Notes: generated by a model not told the origin, from the letters alone. 64,000 nucleotides of DNA from Microbulbifer sp. ALW1 (GCF_009903625.1 NZ_CP047569.1:893501-957500); one strand, 5' to 3'. Shown: positions 1-9,301, counted from the first letter of the stretch. Numbers and translations: made by a program.

Positions 1-328
1 GTGGGGCATTGGCGCCAAGGTGGATTTCACGGTGACCTGCGATGTGCAGTGTCTCTACTGGATGGTGGGCTGGAACTACGGTGAGTTTGAGCTGGATACC
101 ATTGAAAAGCACGACGTGATCTACGATGTATTCGATGACGGAAACGACAACTACTGGAATGCGGGTGTCGGTTATCGCTACAAGTGGACCGAGGATTTCG
201 ATACGTCCATCGAATACAACTACAACGATATCGACACCAAAATTCGATTCAACGATGGCGTCTCCGATGTGCGTTTTGATTTGGGACACCTGCGTACCCT
301 GACGGTAAACTTTGCCTACCGCTTTTAA
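1..328 (+). CDS. C-terminal end of an outer-membrane beta-barrel protein (partial)
   Basis: The reading frame is open from the window edge (first full codon at 2) to a TAA at 326-328, so only the last ~108 residues are visible and the true start lies upstream. The sequence alternates polar and aromatic residues in short amphipathic strands and ends in YRF. A terminal Phe after alternating hydrophobics is the usual BAM recognition signal of outer-membrane barrels. Two Cys occur in one strand (near VTCDVQC). The family cannot be named from this fragment. It is convergent with the next gene and separated from it by a hairpin. Confidence 0.6.
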   Translation, partial: WGIGAKVDFTVTCDVQCLYWMVGWNYGEFELDTIEKHDVIYDVFDDGNDNYWNAGVGYRYKWTEDFDTSIEYNYNDIDTKIRFNDGVSDVRFDLGHLRTLTVNFAYRF

Positions 329-359
329 TCCGCAGCGAAATGACCCGCTGTTAGCAGTG

Positions 360-384
360 AATCAGGCCCGGTTAGGGCCTGATT
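360..384. terminator. Hairpin between convergent genes
   Basis: A perfect 10-bp stem (AATCAGGCCC / GGGCCTGATT) with a 5-nt loop lies between two convergent stop codons. It has no long T-run but is well placed as a bidirectional terminator. Confidence 0.6.
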
Positions 385-397
385 CCATTTGCTTCAA

Positions 398-1492
398 TCA
401 GAATGCGTAAGACAGACTCATATTGAGCCCATCATCTCGACCCAACTGATAGCCGTTATAGTGACCGGACACACGGGAGCTCCATTCAAGCCCCAAGCGC
501 ACACCGGCGAGTGCACCGCCTTGTGGCACCATGTTGGCACCCACTGCAGCATCCACGAATTCCCCACCGTAATTTTTCTGTAGGTCCGCAGGGCTGGAGT
601 GATTGTGCGGGCCATTGTAGTGGCCGTTGATGTCCAGTTGTTTGGTATATGAAAGGCGGCTGGAGAGACTTAGCCAGTTTGTCAGGCGGTAGGCACTCCA
701 GGCGGTGGCTGCGTAGCGCTCGCCAAAACGGAACCCTGAATCGTTTTTATCCTCCATCGGCAATCGCGCGCTGGCCTGGGCGCCCCAGCTCAACCGCTCG
801 CGACCGCTGGAATAGGTAATCGACGGCATAAAATCCCAGGTCCCGCTGCCCAGCTGCATACCGTAGTGGGTAAAGGTGCCGTCGGTGTTTTTCAGGTCCA
901 CGTCCCCGGTGGGGGCGCTGATCCCCAGGGTGGTGTGTAGCTTGTAGCCACTGGTGTCGGCAAGGCGGAAAAGCCCGGCGAAGACCGTATCGCCGATGCC
1001 ACTGGTACCGTGACTGTGGCTGGCGTGCATGGCTGGCTTAGCCTCCTCCGCAGTGCTCATTTCTCCCATTGCTCCCATGCCATCCATGGCCATATCGCCA
1101 TGCATATGGCTACCTTCGGTCATCTTCATGGTCATGTCCATGGACATGGTCTGTGGCATCAGCATGAGGGTGAGGTTGTCACTCACCGCGTACATGATAT
1201 CCAGCATGTGCATTTCCATGGCCATACTGCGGGGCTGCATGGAATAGCCCGCAGCATTCAGTTCGGCACCGGTCACTTTTTCTGAGCCGTAATAGAGGCC
1301 GGAAAAATTCTCGCGCATAAATCGATAACCAACCATCCACTCACCTTGTTTGTGCAGGTGGTCGCTCATTACGCCGGCGGGCGCGTGGCTCTCTGGCAGA
1401 AAAGAGGGCGATTCGACATCGTGCGCTTTCGCAATCATTGGGGAGATCACGATCAGCGCGACGGACAGTTTTTTTACATTGAAGCTATACAT
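398..1492 (-). CDS. Met/His-rich outer-membrane transporter-like protein
   Basis: A 364-residue exported protein. The ATG at 1492 is chosen over an upstream in-frame start because it has an AGGAAAC ribosome site and is followed directly by a signal peptide (MYSFNVKKLSVALIV...AKA). The mature part looks like a beta-barrel and ends in YAF. Between about residues 95 and 175 it is very rich in Met and His (for example MSMDMTMKMTEGSHMHGDM), a composition typical of copper-handling proteins. I infer a role in metal, probably copper, export or sensing at the outer membrane. The downstream DUF2946 family is often found near copper genes. The substrate is not proven by sequence. Confidence 0.65.
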   Translation of the reverse strand: MYSFNVKKLSVALIVISPMIAKAHDVESPSFLPESHAPAGVMSDHLHKQGEWMVGYRFMRENFSGLYYGSEKVTGAELNAAGYSMQPRSMAMEMHMLDIMYAVSDNLTLMLMPQTMSMDMTMKMTEGSHMHGDMAMDGMGAMGEMSTAEEAKPAMHASHSHGTSGIGDTVFAGLFRLADTSGYKLHTTLGISAPTGDVDLKNTDGTFTHYGMQLGSGTWDFMPSITYSSGRERLSWGAQASARLPMEDKNDSGFRFGERYAATAWSAYRLTNWLSLSSRLSYTKQLDINGHYNGPHNHSSPADLQKNYGGEFVDAAVGANMVPQGGALAGVRLGLEWSSRVSGHYNGYQLGRDDGLNMSLSYAF

Positions 1493-1566
1493 GGTTGTTT
1501 CCTGAATGATGAACGCTTGGCGCCGCCGCAGACCGCAGATAGATACGGGCGCGCACAAGCCAACGC

Positions 1567-1584
1567 CCTGCCGGCTTCGGCAGG
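1567..1584. terminator. Small hairpin between two minus-strand genes
   Basis: CCTGCCG / CGGCAGG stem with a 4-nt loop, 27 nt beyond the stop of the DUF2946 gene. It has no T-tract, so it may only attenuate or stabilise RNA ends. Confidence 0.3.
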
Positions 1585-1610
1585 AAGTTCAATTGCTTTG
1601 AGAGACGTCG

Positions 1611-2084
1611 TCAGGAAATGGCGGGTGGTGCGCGCCCGGGAGGGGTGAAGTAATCGGGGGTATATCGCTCGCCTCTTGTTTCTGGTGGTCGTGCCAGCCA
1701 GAGTCGAGTGGCGAAGTCGGGTAGTGCTGTGTTGTTGGCAATTGCCGTGCTGCCGGCTGCAGAAAAAGTACAGTGGCTTTCGGCAAAATTTTTGGCGGTA
1801 GCGGTGTCGTGGTCGTGGCCGGCGGGTGCCGCGGGCCCGCCGTGGTGGTGAAGGTGGGCGTCTGCGACCGGGGGCGAGAGCAGGTTGAGCAGCAGGGCAC
1901 TGCGGCTGTCGCCGTGACACAAAGCGTACAGAGAGCCGCCGGCAACCGGTGCGGGCATAAAGCCCGCAGGTACCAGCCCGCGCACACTGAGGAACAAACC
2001 CAGCAATACCACTGCCAACCATGGAGGCAGTGGCTTGCGGTGGGACTGTGTCAGCGGTATCAGCGGTGCCGGGCTCTGTTTCAC
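1611..2084 (-). CDS. DUF2946 family protein
   Basis: A 157-residue protein starting at GTG 2084. One hydrophobic segment (about residues 20-40) is followed by the VPAGFMP motif and a Cys-His (LCHGD) characteristic of DUF2946, then a His-rich patch (HLHHHGG) and a second Cys. The family is small, membrane-anchored and of unknown function, and often sits beside copper or other metal uptake genes. The Met/His-rich outer-membrane protein downstream on the same strand fits that pattern. The start lies 38 bp beyond the stop of the DUF58 gene, so it may be the distal end of the large operon upstream. No clear ribosome site is visible. Confidence 0.65.
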   Translation of the reverse strand: MKQSPAPLIPLTQSHRKPLPPWLAVVLLGLFLSVRGLVPAGFMPAPVAGGSLYALCHGDSRSALLLNLLSPPVADAHLHHHGGPAAPAGHDHDTATAKNFAESHCTFSAAGSTAIANNTALPDFATRLWLARPPETRGERYTPDYFTPPGRAPPAIS

Positions 2085-2122
2085 AAGGGCGTTACTTTTC
2101 TCTCGGTAACGGTCAGCAGGTA

Positions 2123-3451
2123 TTACAGCTTACCACTGCGTTTCAGTTGCCAGTAAGTTTCCACCAGCGACATATGCATCTCCGATGGCAGGGCATCCGC
2201 AAGAATGGTATTGCGGGCCTTTAATTCCTGCAGCAGCCGGCCGCGGCGCTGCACAAAATCTTTCCCCGCGCTGTGCATTAATGCCGCGTCAAAATCCACA
2301 ACCGGCGCTTCCAGCAATTCATCCAGGGCACGTTCCCGCAGGCAGGCCACCATCACCAGGTGATGGCGAGAAAGCTGCTGTACTGCGGCGGTGAGGTCTT
2401 CACTGTCTTCGTCGCGCACATTGGTGAGCAGTATCACCAGTGCGCGCCGCTGCTGGCGGGCCAGCAGTTGCTCGGCGGCAGCGGTGTAGTCACTGTGGGC
2501 GGTGCCTGAGTGCAGGTCGTACACGTGGTTCAGCAACAGGTTGATACTGCCCTCGCCTTTTACCGGCGGCAGACTGCTGTGGCTGCCGGCAAAACACTGC
2601 AGGCCCACGGCATCCCCCTGGCGAATGGCCACATAGGCAGACAGCAACAGGGCATTGAGGGCGTGGTCGAAATGGCTGAGATCGCCGTCGCGGGCGCGCA
2701 TACGGCGGCCGCAGTCCAGCAGGAAAATAATCTCCTGGTCGCGCTCGTCCTGGTATTCGCGGCTGATCAGCTTTTGCATGCGCGCACTGGCACGCCAGTC
2801 GATCTGCCGCTGGCTGTCGCCGCGGCGGTATTCCCGCAGCTGGCGGAAATCCAGTCCCTCGCCCCGGCGCTGCTGCTGATGAACCCCCATGTAGCGCAGT
2901 GTCTGTTCCGTAGACAGTGCCTGTAGCGAGGAGATACCGAGGAAGTTCGGATATATCTTGGCGTCCTGGTTTTCCCCCAGCAGCACCTTGCGCTGCCACA
3001 GGTTCCAGGGCGAGCTGGCGAGTACTTCGATGTAACCGAAGGCGGCGAGGCCGCGCCGCACCGGCGTGGCGGTGTAGTGGGTAACGATTTCCTGCTGGGG
3101 GTTCAGTTGCATCCGCACCGGCAGCCCGGCCCAGCGCAGCTCAGCGGGTACCTGATCGGTGACCTGCAGGGACAGGGGCCTGCTGCCGCCGTTGAACAGG
3201 GTCAGCTGTATCGCCTCATCGACTCCCAGTGCCAGGTTGCCCGGGTGCTCGCGGCGGCCGCTGAGGCCGCGACAGTGGCGGCCGGTGGCAAAATCCAGCA
3301 GGGCCGCCAGGGTCAATAGCGCCAGCCCGGTCCACCACAGCTTGGCGATGCCGCCGGCGATACCCGGCCACCAGATACGCGCGGCGCTGACCGCCAGTGC
3401 GCTGGCGCAGGCAATCAGCAACAACCGGATCAGTAACGGAGAGGGCTTCAC
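2123..3451 (-). CDS. DUF58 domain protein (VWA-like partner of MoxR)
   Basis: 442 residues. Two N-terminal membrane segments (about 8-25 and 36-53) are followed by a beta-rich region and then the DUF58 core, with the signature YRRGDSQRQIDWRASAR near residue 210 and a von Willebrand A-like fold (IIFLLDCGRRM). DUF58 proteins are usual partners of MoxR AAA+ ATPases and are thought to present or sense substrates for them. It starts at GTG 3451, overlapping the MoxR stop as GTGA, which implies coupled translation. It is the last strongly coupled gene of the six-gene block. Confidence 0.85.
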   Translation of the reverse strand: MKPSPLLIRLLLIACASALAVSAARIWWPGIAGGIAKLWWTGLALLTLAALLDFATGRHCRGLSGRREHPGNLALGVDEAIQLTLFNGGSRPLSLQVTDQVPAELRWAGLPVRMQLNPQQEIVTHYTATPVRRGLAAFGYIEVLASSPWNLWQRKVLLGENQDAKIYPNFLGISSLQALSTEQTLRYMGVHQQQRRGEGLDFRQLREYRRGDSQRQIDWRASARMQKLISREYQDERDQEIIFLLDCGRRMRARDGDLSHFDHALNALLLSAYVAIRQGDAVGLQCFAGSHSSLPPVKGEGSINLLLNHVYDLHSGTAHSDYTAAAEQLLARQQRRALVILLTNVRDEDSEDLTAAVQQLSRHHLVMVACLRERALDELLEAPVVDFDAALMHSAGKDFVQRRGRLLQELKARNTILADALPSEMHMSLVETYWQLKRSGKL

Positions 3452-4476
3452 AGCCGCGGTGCCTCCACGGATTCAATGATCTGCGCCAGCACTGAATCGG
3501 CGGTTTCGCCGTCGATTTCCATATCCGGTGACACCGCCACCCGGTGGCGCATCACCGGAATGGCCATGGCCTTGATGTCGTCCGGCAGTACAAACTCGCG
3601 ACCCTGCATCAACGCGTGGGCACGCCCCGCCAGCATCAGGCCGATACTGGCGCGGGGGCCGGCGCTGCGGCGCAGCTGGGAGGATTCGCGGGTGGCGCGC
3701 ACCAGGCGCACGGCGTAACTGAGTACCTGCTGGTCCACCTGGACCTGGGGAATCAGCGCCTGCAGCTGCTGCAGTTGTTCCGCGTCGAAGACTGCCTGCA
3801 CCCCATGCTGCAGCTTTTGTTCAATGCGTCCGCTGCTGGCAGCGGCCGCCAGTTGCTCTTCCGCCTGCTGGGAGGGGAAGTCGATCAGTACCTTGAGCAG
3901 GAAACGGTCCAGTTCCGCTTCCGGCAGCGGGTAGGTACCTTCCTGCTCGATGGGGTTCTGGGTGGCAAGCACCATAAACGGCCGCGGGGTGCGGTGGGTT
4001 TCACCGTCGATGGTGACCTGCTGCTCCTGCATCACTTCCAGCAACGCCGCCTGGGTTTTGGCCGGGGCGCGGTTGATCTCGTCCGCCAGCAGCAGGTTGG
4101 TGAACACCGGCCCGCGGCGCACCTCAAAACGGCTCTCCGCCGCATGGTAGATGGCGTGGCCGGTGACATCCGCGGGCATCAGGTCCGGGGTGAACTGGAT
4201 ACGGCGGAAGTCGCCGCCAAAACCCCGCGCCAGGCTCCGCACCAGCAGGGTTTTACCGAGGCCGGGAACACCTTCCAGCAGCACGTGACCGCCGGCGAGC
4301 AGGGCAATCAGCACCTGATCGACCACCGCCTGCTGGCCAATCACCACCTGGTTGATCTGCTCCCGCAGTTGATTCACCCGCGCACTGGCTTGTTGCCAGC
4401 GGCTGTCGGCTTGCGCCTGGTGCTGAGTATCGTTGTTGGTGGTGACCGGGTTCTGGTCCAGGGTGGATTCACTCAT
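3448..4476 (-). CDS. MoxR-family AAA+ ATPase
   Basis: 342 residues from ATG 4476, which overlaps the DUF4350 stop as ATGA; an upstream in-frame ATG at 4551 is ignored. Walker A is GVPGLGKT (69-76), Walker B LLLADE (128-133) and sensor 1 LATQNP (about 166-171). A C-terminal AAA lid follows. MoxR ATPases are chaperone-like and act with VWA or DUF58 proteins in maturation or stress tolerance of envelope complexes. The adjacent DUF58, DUF4350, DUF4129, SpoIIM-like and RDD genes are the commonly seen set of partners. Its specific client is unknown. Confidence 0.9.
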   Translation of the reverse strand: MSESTLDQNPVTTNNDTQHQAQADSRWQQASARVNQLREQINQVVIGQQAVVDQVLIALLAGGHVLLEGVPGLGKTLLVRSLARGFGGDFRRIQFTPDLMPADVTGHAIYHAAESRFEVRRGPVFTNLLLADEINRAPAKTQAALLEVMQEQQVTIDGETHRTPRPFMVLATQNPIEQEGTYPLPEAELDRFLLKVLIDFPSQQAEEQLAAAASSGRIEQKLQHGVQAVFDAEQLQQLQALIPQVQVDQQVLSYAVRLVRATRESSQLRRSAGPRASIGLMLAGRAHALMQGREFVLPDDIKAMAIPVMRHRVAVSPDMEIDGETADSVLAQIIESVEAPRL

Positions 4477-5840
4477 AGGGCGGCCTCGATAATCTGAATG
4501 CTGCGCAGTCGCGCGGTAAAGTCTTCTTCGCTGTGGGGGGGCGATGCCCACAGCACCGTGTAGATGTCGTCACGGCCAAGTCCGCTGCGCTCGGCGACGG
4601 ACTCGGCGATCTGACGCTGTTTTTCTGGCGGTAACTGCTGGGCCATATGCGCCGGCTGGCCGCTGAGCTTCTGCAGCAGGGGCGCGCGGGCTTTTTCGAA
4701 CAGCTGCTCGGCGCGGTCGTTGCGCCAGTAAAAATGACCGCAGGCGCGAATGTGCTCCAACAGTGAGCGGCGCTCACTGGCAGGTGCCGGTGTCATCGGT
4801 CCGAAGCGGCGGCTACGATTGGCAATCCAGGCCATCAGCGCCAGCAGGCCGGCAACAAAAAACTCCAGCGCATAGCGCTGGGCCAGGGTGCCCAGGTCAT
4901 CAAAGTGGGGACGGGTGATCATCACCAGCTCTCGCTCACCCACGAGATGCGCGAGAAAATAGGCGTGATCGAAATCGCCGATACGGTGGTTGCGCCAAAG
5001 GCCGCCGTCGGCCATCAGGGTCAGGCGGCCGCGTCCGTACTCGTAGTGCACCAGCGGGGATTGTGTGGTGTTTCTCTGGAACGGAACCCAGTGCAGTCGG
5101 TTACCTTCGACCTGCGTATCGGTGTATTCACCATTCATCATTTCGTGGGTGAACACTTTAGCGGTGTCAAAAAACAGCGCGTAGCTGGCGCCGCTGTCGC
5201 TGGTGAGATTGATCAGTCGCTCCGGGTCTATGTCCGGGTTGCGGGGTTCGATGTTTTCTTGCGCGGATTCCTCGGCAGAGTCTGCTGCCTCCTCGTCTTC
5301 CTGTTCTTTTTCCTTTTTCTGCTCGCGCTCCGCCAATTTGCGGTTGTGATCGCGCATCATGTCACTGGTTTTTTTGATTTCTATCTCAGTGATTTCATCG
5401 CCGAAGACTTCACGCACCTGCTGGTTGAAATAAAGATCCATTTCGCCGCGGGCTATTTCCAGCCCGAGCATATCCAGCAGGTAATCCTGTTCGTTGTCCG
5501 CATCGCTGCCGTGGGCGATGACAATGGCCTGACCGCCCTGCTCTATCCAGCCCAACAGCTCCTGGCCGCGGCTGGCGTTGTAGATCTGGCTGGAGCTGGT
5601 GAGGAACAGGATATCGTTGTCTCCCAGGGCGCTCGCCGCGGCAATATTGTCGGCGCGCCGGTAACGAATCCCTACCCGGGTAAGAAATTGCTCGGCGGCC
5701 AGGTAAGGATTGCGCCGGGCCTCGGGGCCAAATCCCCGATCCAGCTCTTCGGTATAACGCTCGAAGAAAAACAGAAACAGTGTCGCGGCGGCCGCCAGCA
5801 GCAACAGCACCCAGGCGATGGCGATGCGTCCAAGCTTCAC
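4473..5840 (-). CDS. DUF4350 domain membrane protein
   Basis: 455 residues starting at GTG 5840, overlapping the upstream stop as GTGA. An N-terminal membrane anchor (about 6-26) precedes an extracytoplasmic DUF4350 region with the typical NPYLAAEQFL and NDILFLTSSS stretches. An acidic/Lys-rich low-complexity insert lies around 165-200, a second membrane helix around 325-345 (EFFVAGLLALMAWIANRSRRF), and a cytosolic tail follows. The topology suggests a periplasmic sensor domain tied to the MoxR/DUF58 pair inside the cell. Function is unknown for the family. Confidence 0.75.
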   Translation of the reverse strand: MKLGRIAIAWVLLLLAAAATLFLFFFERYTEELDRGFGPEARRNPYLAAEQFLTRVGIRYRRADNIAAASALGDNDILFLTSSSQIYNASRGQELLGWIEQGGQAIVIAHGSDADNEQDYLLDMLGLEIARGEMDLYFNQQVREVFGDEITEIEIKKTSDMMRDHNRKLAEREQKKEKEQEDEEAADSAEESAQENIEPRNPDIDPERLINLTSDSGASYALFFDTAKVFTHEMMNGEYTDTQVEGNRLHWVPFQRNTTQSPLVHYEYGRGRLTLMADGGLWRNHRIGDFDHAYFLAHLVGERELVMITRPHFDDLGTLAQRYALEFFVAGLLALMAWIANRSRRFGPMTPAPASERRSLLEHIRACGHFYWRNDRAEQLFEKARAPLLQKLSGQPAHMAQQLPPEKQRQIAESVAERSGLGRDDIYTVLWASPPHSEEDFTARLRSIQIIEAAL

Positions 5841-7474
5841 GACGTTGCCCTCCCATCATTCTGCGCAGCGGGAATATTCCGCGGTGAAAACACGCTTTGC
5901 CACTGATCGCAGAGAGATTCCAGTTTTGTACTGGCCGGCGGGCGATGGGCGTAGGCCTGTTGCTGCCAGGTGGCGGTCAGCAGGCCAAAGAATTGCACCA
6001 GTGCCGGCTGCAGGCGCGCATCCTGCTCTGCCTCTTCCCGCACCAGCTGCGCGCATTCCGCTTCGGTAAAGTGATCCTGAAAATCGCATTCAAAATGGGA
6101 AATCAGATGGGACAGGCTGGCCCGGTACAATAACCCCAGGGCTTCCCGCTGGGCACCGCCGTGCCACAGATTCAGCACCTCGGCGGTGACATCATCCGGC
6201 AGGCTTTCACTGCGTACGTCCAGCCCAAACAGGGTTTGCGGGCGCTGTTGTGTTGAACCCGCCTTTTTTCGCGGCCTGAAGCCGATACCGCGGCGAATGG
6301 TGTTTCGGAATTGCCACAACAGGTAAAGCACCAGCGTTGCGGCGATGGCCCAGAGTAGCACTTCAATGATCCCGGCAAGCAGCGGTCCTATGGCGCTGTC
6401 GGTTTCGGTGTCCGCTTCTAGTTCGTCGTCGTCTTCGCCAAGACCTTCCAAAAACTCGATAAACGCAATCATCCACTCCGGGAAGCGGTATTCCCGGGAT
6501 TCAAATTCCTTCAGGCGCCAGCCGCTGACACTCTCCGTTTGGTGAAAGGCTTCTTCGGCCAGGGTTTCGTCGATCAATTCCTGGGCCTGGGCGGGCGTGA
6601 CTGGGTCGGCGAGCGCCGGTTGCGGAGTGCCCATGAGTGCGGCGCTGCCCAGGATAACCGCGCACACAAGCGCGGTGGCCGCACCAACGGTGGGTTTGTC
6701 ATGGGCGCGGGACTTGTCCGTCGCCGCATGTTTTTTGCTGTCGAGTCGGGCGCGCATTTTGCGAAAGTGGATTTCGATATCCCAGGCTTCCAGGTCTACC
6801 CGGCGGCCGATGTAGAGCATGAAACCACCGCCGATATAGAAAGGCGCTACCGCAGCCATGATCAGCAGGGTAGAGCCATTGGCAATCCAGCTGTAAATAG
6901 GGTCCTGTTGGCTCAGGATTGGCAGCCAGTCGATTTCCAGTTGCTCCGGTATCAGCAGATAAAAGAGTGCCGCCAGACCGAGTATCAGAATCATTTCGAT
7001 ATGGGCACCGACAATATGCAGCCAGCTGGCGGTGCTGGCGGTTTTGCGATGTAGCAGGGCGAGGCGTGTAGTGCGCGCTTTGCCGGTGGAATTCTCCAGT
7101 ACCGTAACCGGCATATCGAAACTGCGGGTAAAACTGAGGCGGCGCCAGCTCAGCCAGGAAAACCAGTCGCGGCCGTTGGCGCGGCGAAACAATCCCAGAG
7201 CCTGACGGTAGCCAATGTGCTCGGCGAAGAGCGCGCGGCTGAGCACAAGCAGTGGCAAGCGCTCGAACATTGGTTTCAGCCACCACAGGAAGGTGGCTAC
7301 CCAATTGGGACTGTCGGGAAACAACAGGGCGAGTAGCAGGAATATGGCGGCGGCGGGCAGCAGCCACAGGATGGCCATTTGCAGCCAGTGGCGACGGGCC
7401 AGCAGTATGCCGAGATCCACGGATTCCCAGTTGGAGCGCAGACGCGCATGTACCGCGAGGCGATCGAGGTTCAC
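5837..7474 (-). CDS. DUF4129 domain multi-pass membrane protein
   Basis: 545 residues from GTG 7474, with a GTGA overlap on the gene before it. Several membrane helices lie near 30-52, 155-178, 212-232, 283-300 and 370-392. The C-terminal soluble part (about 430-520, including LYRASLSHLISHFECDF) matches DUF4129, the domain also found at the end of TgpA-type transglutaminase membrane proteins. No catalytic transglutaminase triad is visible. A scaffold role with the MoxR module is the likeliest reading. Confidence 0.7.
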   Translation of the reverse strand: MNLDRLAVHARLRSNWESVDLGILLARRHWLQMAILWLLPAAAIFLLLALLFPDSPNWVATFLWWLKPMFERLPLLVLSRALFAEHIGYRQALGLFRRANGRDWFSWLSWRRLSFTRSFDMPVTVLENSTGKARTTRLALLHRKTASTASWLHIVGAHIEMILILGLAALFYLLIPEQLEIDWLPILSQQDPIYSWIANGSTLLIMAAVAPFYIGGGFMLYIGRRVDLEAWDIEIHFRKMRARLDSKKHAATDKSRAHDKPTVGAATALVCAVILGSAALMGTPQPALADPVTPAQAQELIDETLAEEAFHQTESVSGWRLKEFESREYRFPEWMIAFIEFLEGLGEDDDELEADTETDSAIGPLLAGIIEVLLWAIAATLVLYLLWQFRNTIRRGIGFRPRKKAGSTQQRPQTLFGLDVRSESLPDDVTAEVLNLWHGGAQREALGLLYRASLSHLISHFECDFQDHFTEAECAQLVREEAEQDARLQPALVQFFGLLTATWQQQAYAHRPPASTKLESLCDQWQSVFSPRNIPAAQNDGRATS

Positions 7475-8469
7475 AGTGGACCTCCGGTGGCGGTTGCGCT
7501 TGGTGTCTGATTGCGACCGGCGAGCAGGCAGTAGCTTATTACGATGAGCCAGAAGAAAGCGCCCACCGCCAGTTTTACCGCGATACTAACCTGGGTGCTG
7601 GACGACCAGAAAGCCTCGAGAAACGCGGCGATCACCAGCATCAGGAAAGTGCCGTACATGATTTTCATCGCCTCGCGACCGGCTTCCCGCAGTGCCTGTC
7701 GCCGGCTCCGGTTGCCGGGGTTAACCAGCGAATGTCCCAGCAGCAGCCCGGCGGCGCCGGCGAACACAATGGCTGTCAATTCGAAGGCGCCGTGGCCAAT
7801 CACGAACGGATAGAAAGTGGTGACAAAACCGACCCGGGTGATATGCCCGAATACCGCGCCGAGATAAATGCCGTTGAATACCAGGAAAAAAATCGAACCC
7901 AGGCCAAACAGAATGCCGGAGGCGAAGGTGCGGAAGGCGATGCCGATATTGTTCTTGATATAAAAGCCGAACATCAGCAGGTCCGAGTCGGAACCCCGCT
8001 CGCGGCCCAGCACGCGGTTGGCGGGGTCGTACATGGATTCGATTTGCATGACCTGCTCCGGGGACATGACCGCGTAAATCAGTGCGTCATTCCAGTAGCT
8101 GCCCAGCCCCATCACCAGTGCCGGGGCCAGGAAAAGCCCACAAGCCAGCCATACAAAGCGCGCCTGTTCCCGCAGCGCGCGGGGGAAACCGGCGAACAGA
8201 AATTCCAACCAGCGATTTCTGGAAATGGATTTCTGTTGGTAAATACGCTGGTGGCACTGCATCACCAGTTGATTCAGTCGCGTCACCAGATTACTGGTGT
8301 AATGACGCTCCTTGGCGACCGCCAGCTGCTGACACAGGCGGCGATAACTGGCCGGGAGATCTTGCAGCGCCGCGCCATGCTGCACGGTATTTTTTTCATA
8401 GCCTGCGAGCCAGTTTTCCAGCTGTAGCCACTGCTCCTGATGGCGCTGCTCAAAGTCCCGCTGCTTCAT
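7471..8469 (-). CDS. SpoIIM-like (stage II sporulation protein M family) membrane protein
   Basis: 332 residues starting at ATG 8469. A soluble N-terminal helical part of about 100 residues is followed by five or six membrane helices, with the family features GFYIKNNIGIAFRTFASG and IGHGAFELTAIVFAGAAG. Despite the family name this has nothing to do with sporulation here. In Gram-negative bacteria SpoIIM-like proteins travel with RDD and MoxR/DUF58 genes, exactly as in this operon. It overlaps both neighbours by four bases. Confidence 0.85.
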   Translation of the reverse strand: MKQRDFEQRHQEQWLQLENWLAGYEKNTVQHGAALQDLPASYRRLCQQLAVAKERHYTSNLVTRLNQLVMQCHQRIYQQKSISRNRWLEFLFAGFPRALREQARFVWLACGLFLAPALVMGLGSYWNDALIYAVMSPEQVMQIESMYDPANRVLGRERGSDSDLLMFGFYIKNNIGIAFRTFASGILFGLGSIFFLVFNGIYLGAVFGHITRVGFVTTFYPFVIGHGAFELTAIVFAGAAGLLLGHSLVNPGNRSRRQALREAGREAMKIMYGTFLMLVIAAFLEAFWSSSTQVSIAVKLAVGAFFWLIVISYCLLAGRNQTPSATATGGPL

Positions 8470-9254
8470 GGGCGATCCGTTTTATTGTGCTGGTTTTTCT
8501 GCTGTGGTGTGTCGCTTCCGGAGTCTCTGGCACCCAGCAGCCAGCGACCGATCGCGTGCAACTGTTTAAGCCCTGCCTCGCAGTCTTTGCCGGTAATCGG
8601 CTGTAGCAGGTCTGCGAGTTCTTGTTGGCGCGCCAGGCTCAGTTCGCGGCTGCGTTCGGTGAGGCTGACTATGGCCTGCTGATCCGCGGTGCGCAGCCCG
8701 CGCGGTGGTGGCGCTGGTGCCACTTTGGGTAGCTCTGCGGCCGTCGCGGGTTGTTCGCGGTAGATGACGATGGTACCCGCGGCAAAATCGCCCAGTCTTT
8801 GAAAGTGGCGACTGCAGGACATGCTGAGAATACCGGCGCAATAACCGAAGGGAAGAAAATCCGCAAAGCGCAACAGGTTGCGCATGATGGAAGCGCCCCA
8901 GGTAATCGGGGTCAGGTTATCGTTCACCACCGCCAGGGAAAATGCCCGCTTGCCCGGGGTTTGCCCGCCGCGGAACACTTCAAAAATGACCGGGTAGAAC
9001 CACTCCAGCAAAAAAGAACCCAGCAGCCAGAAACCGACGCCCGCCTTGCCGGCAAACGCCAGGGCAATACCCAGCACCAGCAGCACCAGCGTGCGATAGA
9101 AAAGGTCCACCGCGTAGGCGAGGATGCGCGGCACTGGTCCGGCCACCTGGGCGGTCAGGTCGATGCCCTCTGGGGTTTCAATCTCGTACAGGGTGTCGAG
9201 CCCGGGGCTGTCGGCGGAATCTTGTGGTGGGCTGGAAAAGGAATGGTTTTGCAT
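8466..9254 (-). CDS. RDD family membrane protein
   Basis: 262 residues from ATG 9254, the first gene of the overlapping block. The RDD domain spans about 38-170, with the hallmark Arg and Asp in PVPRILAYAVDLFYR and the later GQTPGKRAFSLAVV. It carries about three membrane helices. The tail (about 175-262) is soluble and Arg/Gln-rich. RDD proteins are of unclear role; some have been linked to ion transport. The stop overlaps the SpoIIM-like ATG as ATGA. A structured palindrome lies 48 bp upstream of its start. Confidence 0.85.
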   Translation of the reverse strand: MQNHSFSSPPQDSADSPGLDTLYEIETPEGIDLTAQVAGPVPRILAYAVDLFYRTLVLLVLGIALAFAGKAGVGFWLLGSFLLEWFYPVIFEVFRGGQTPGKRAFSLAVVNDNLTPITWGASIMRNLLRFADFLPFGYCAGILSMSCSRHFQRLGDFAAGTIVIYREQPATAAELPKVAPAPPPRGLRTADQQAIVSLTERSRELSLARQQELADLLQPITGKDCEAGLKQLHAIGRWLLGARDSGSDTPQQKNQHNKTDRP

Positions 9255-9301
9255 GGGGGTGTGTACTGCAGTTAAGCGGTCGAGTCACTGGAGCCGCGAA
9301 G

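Noticed and set aside
7471..8469. Evidence of sporulation from the SpoIIM-like gene
   Set aside because: The name comes from a family founder in Bacillus. The organism is Gram-negative and no other sporulation gene is present.
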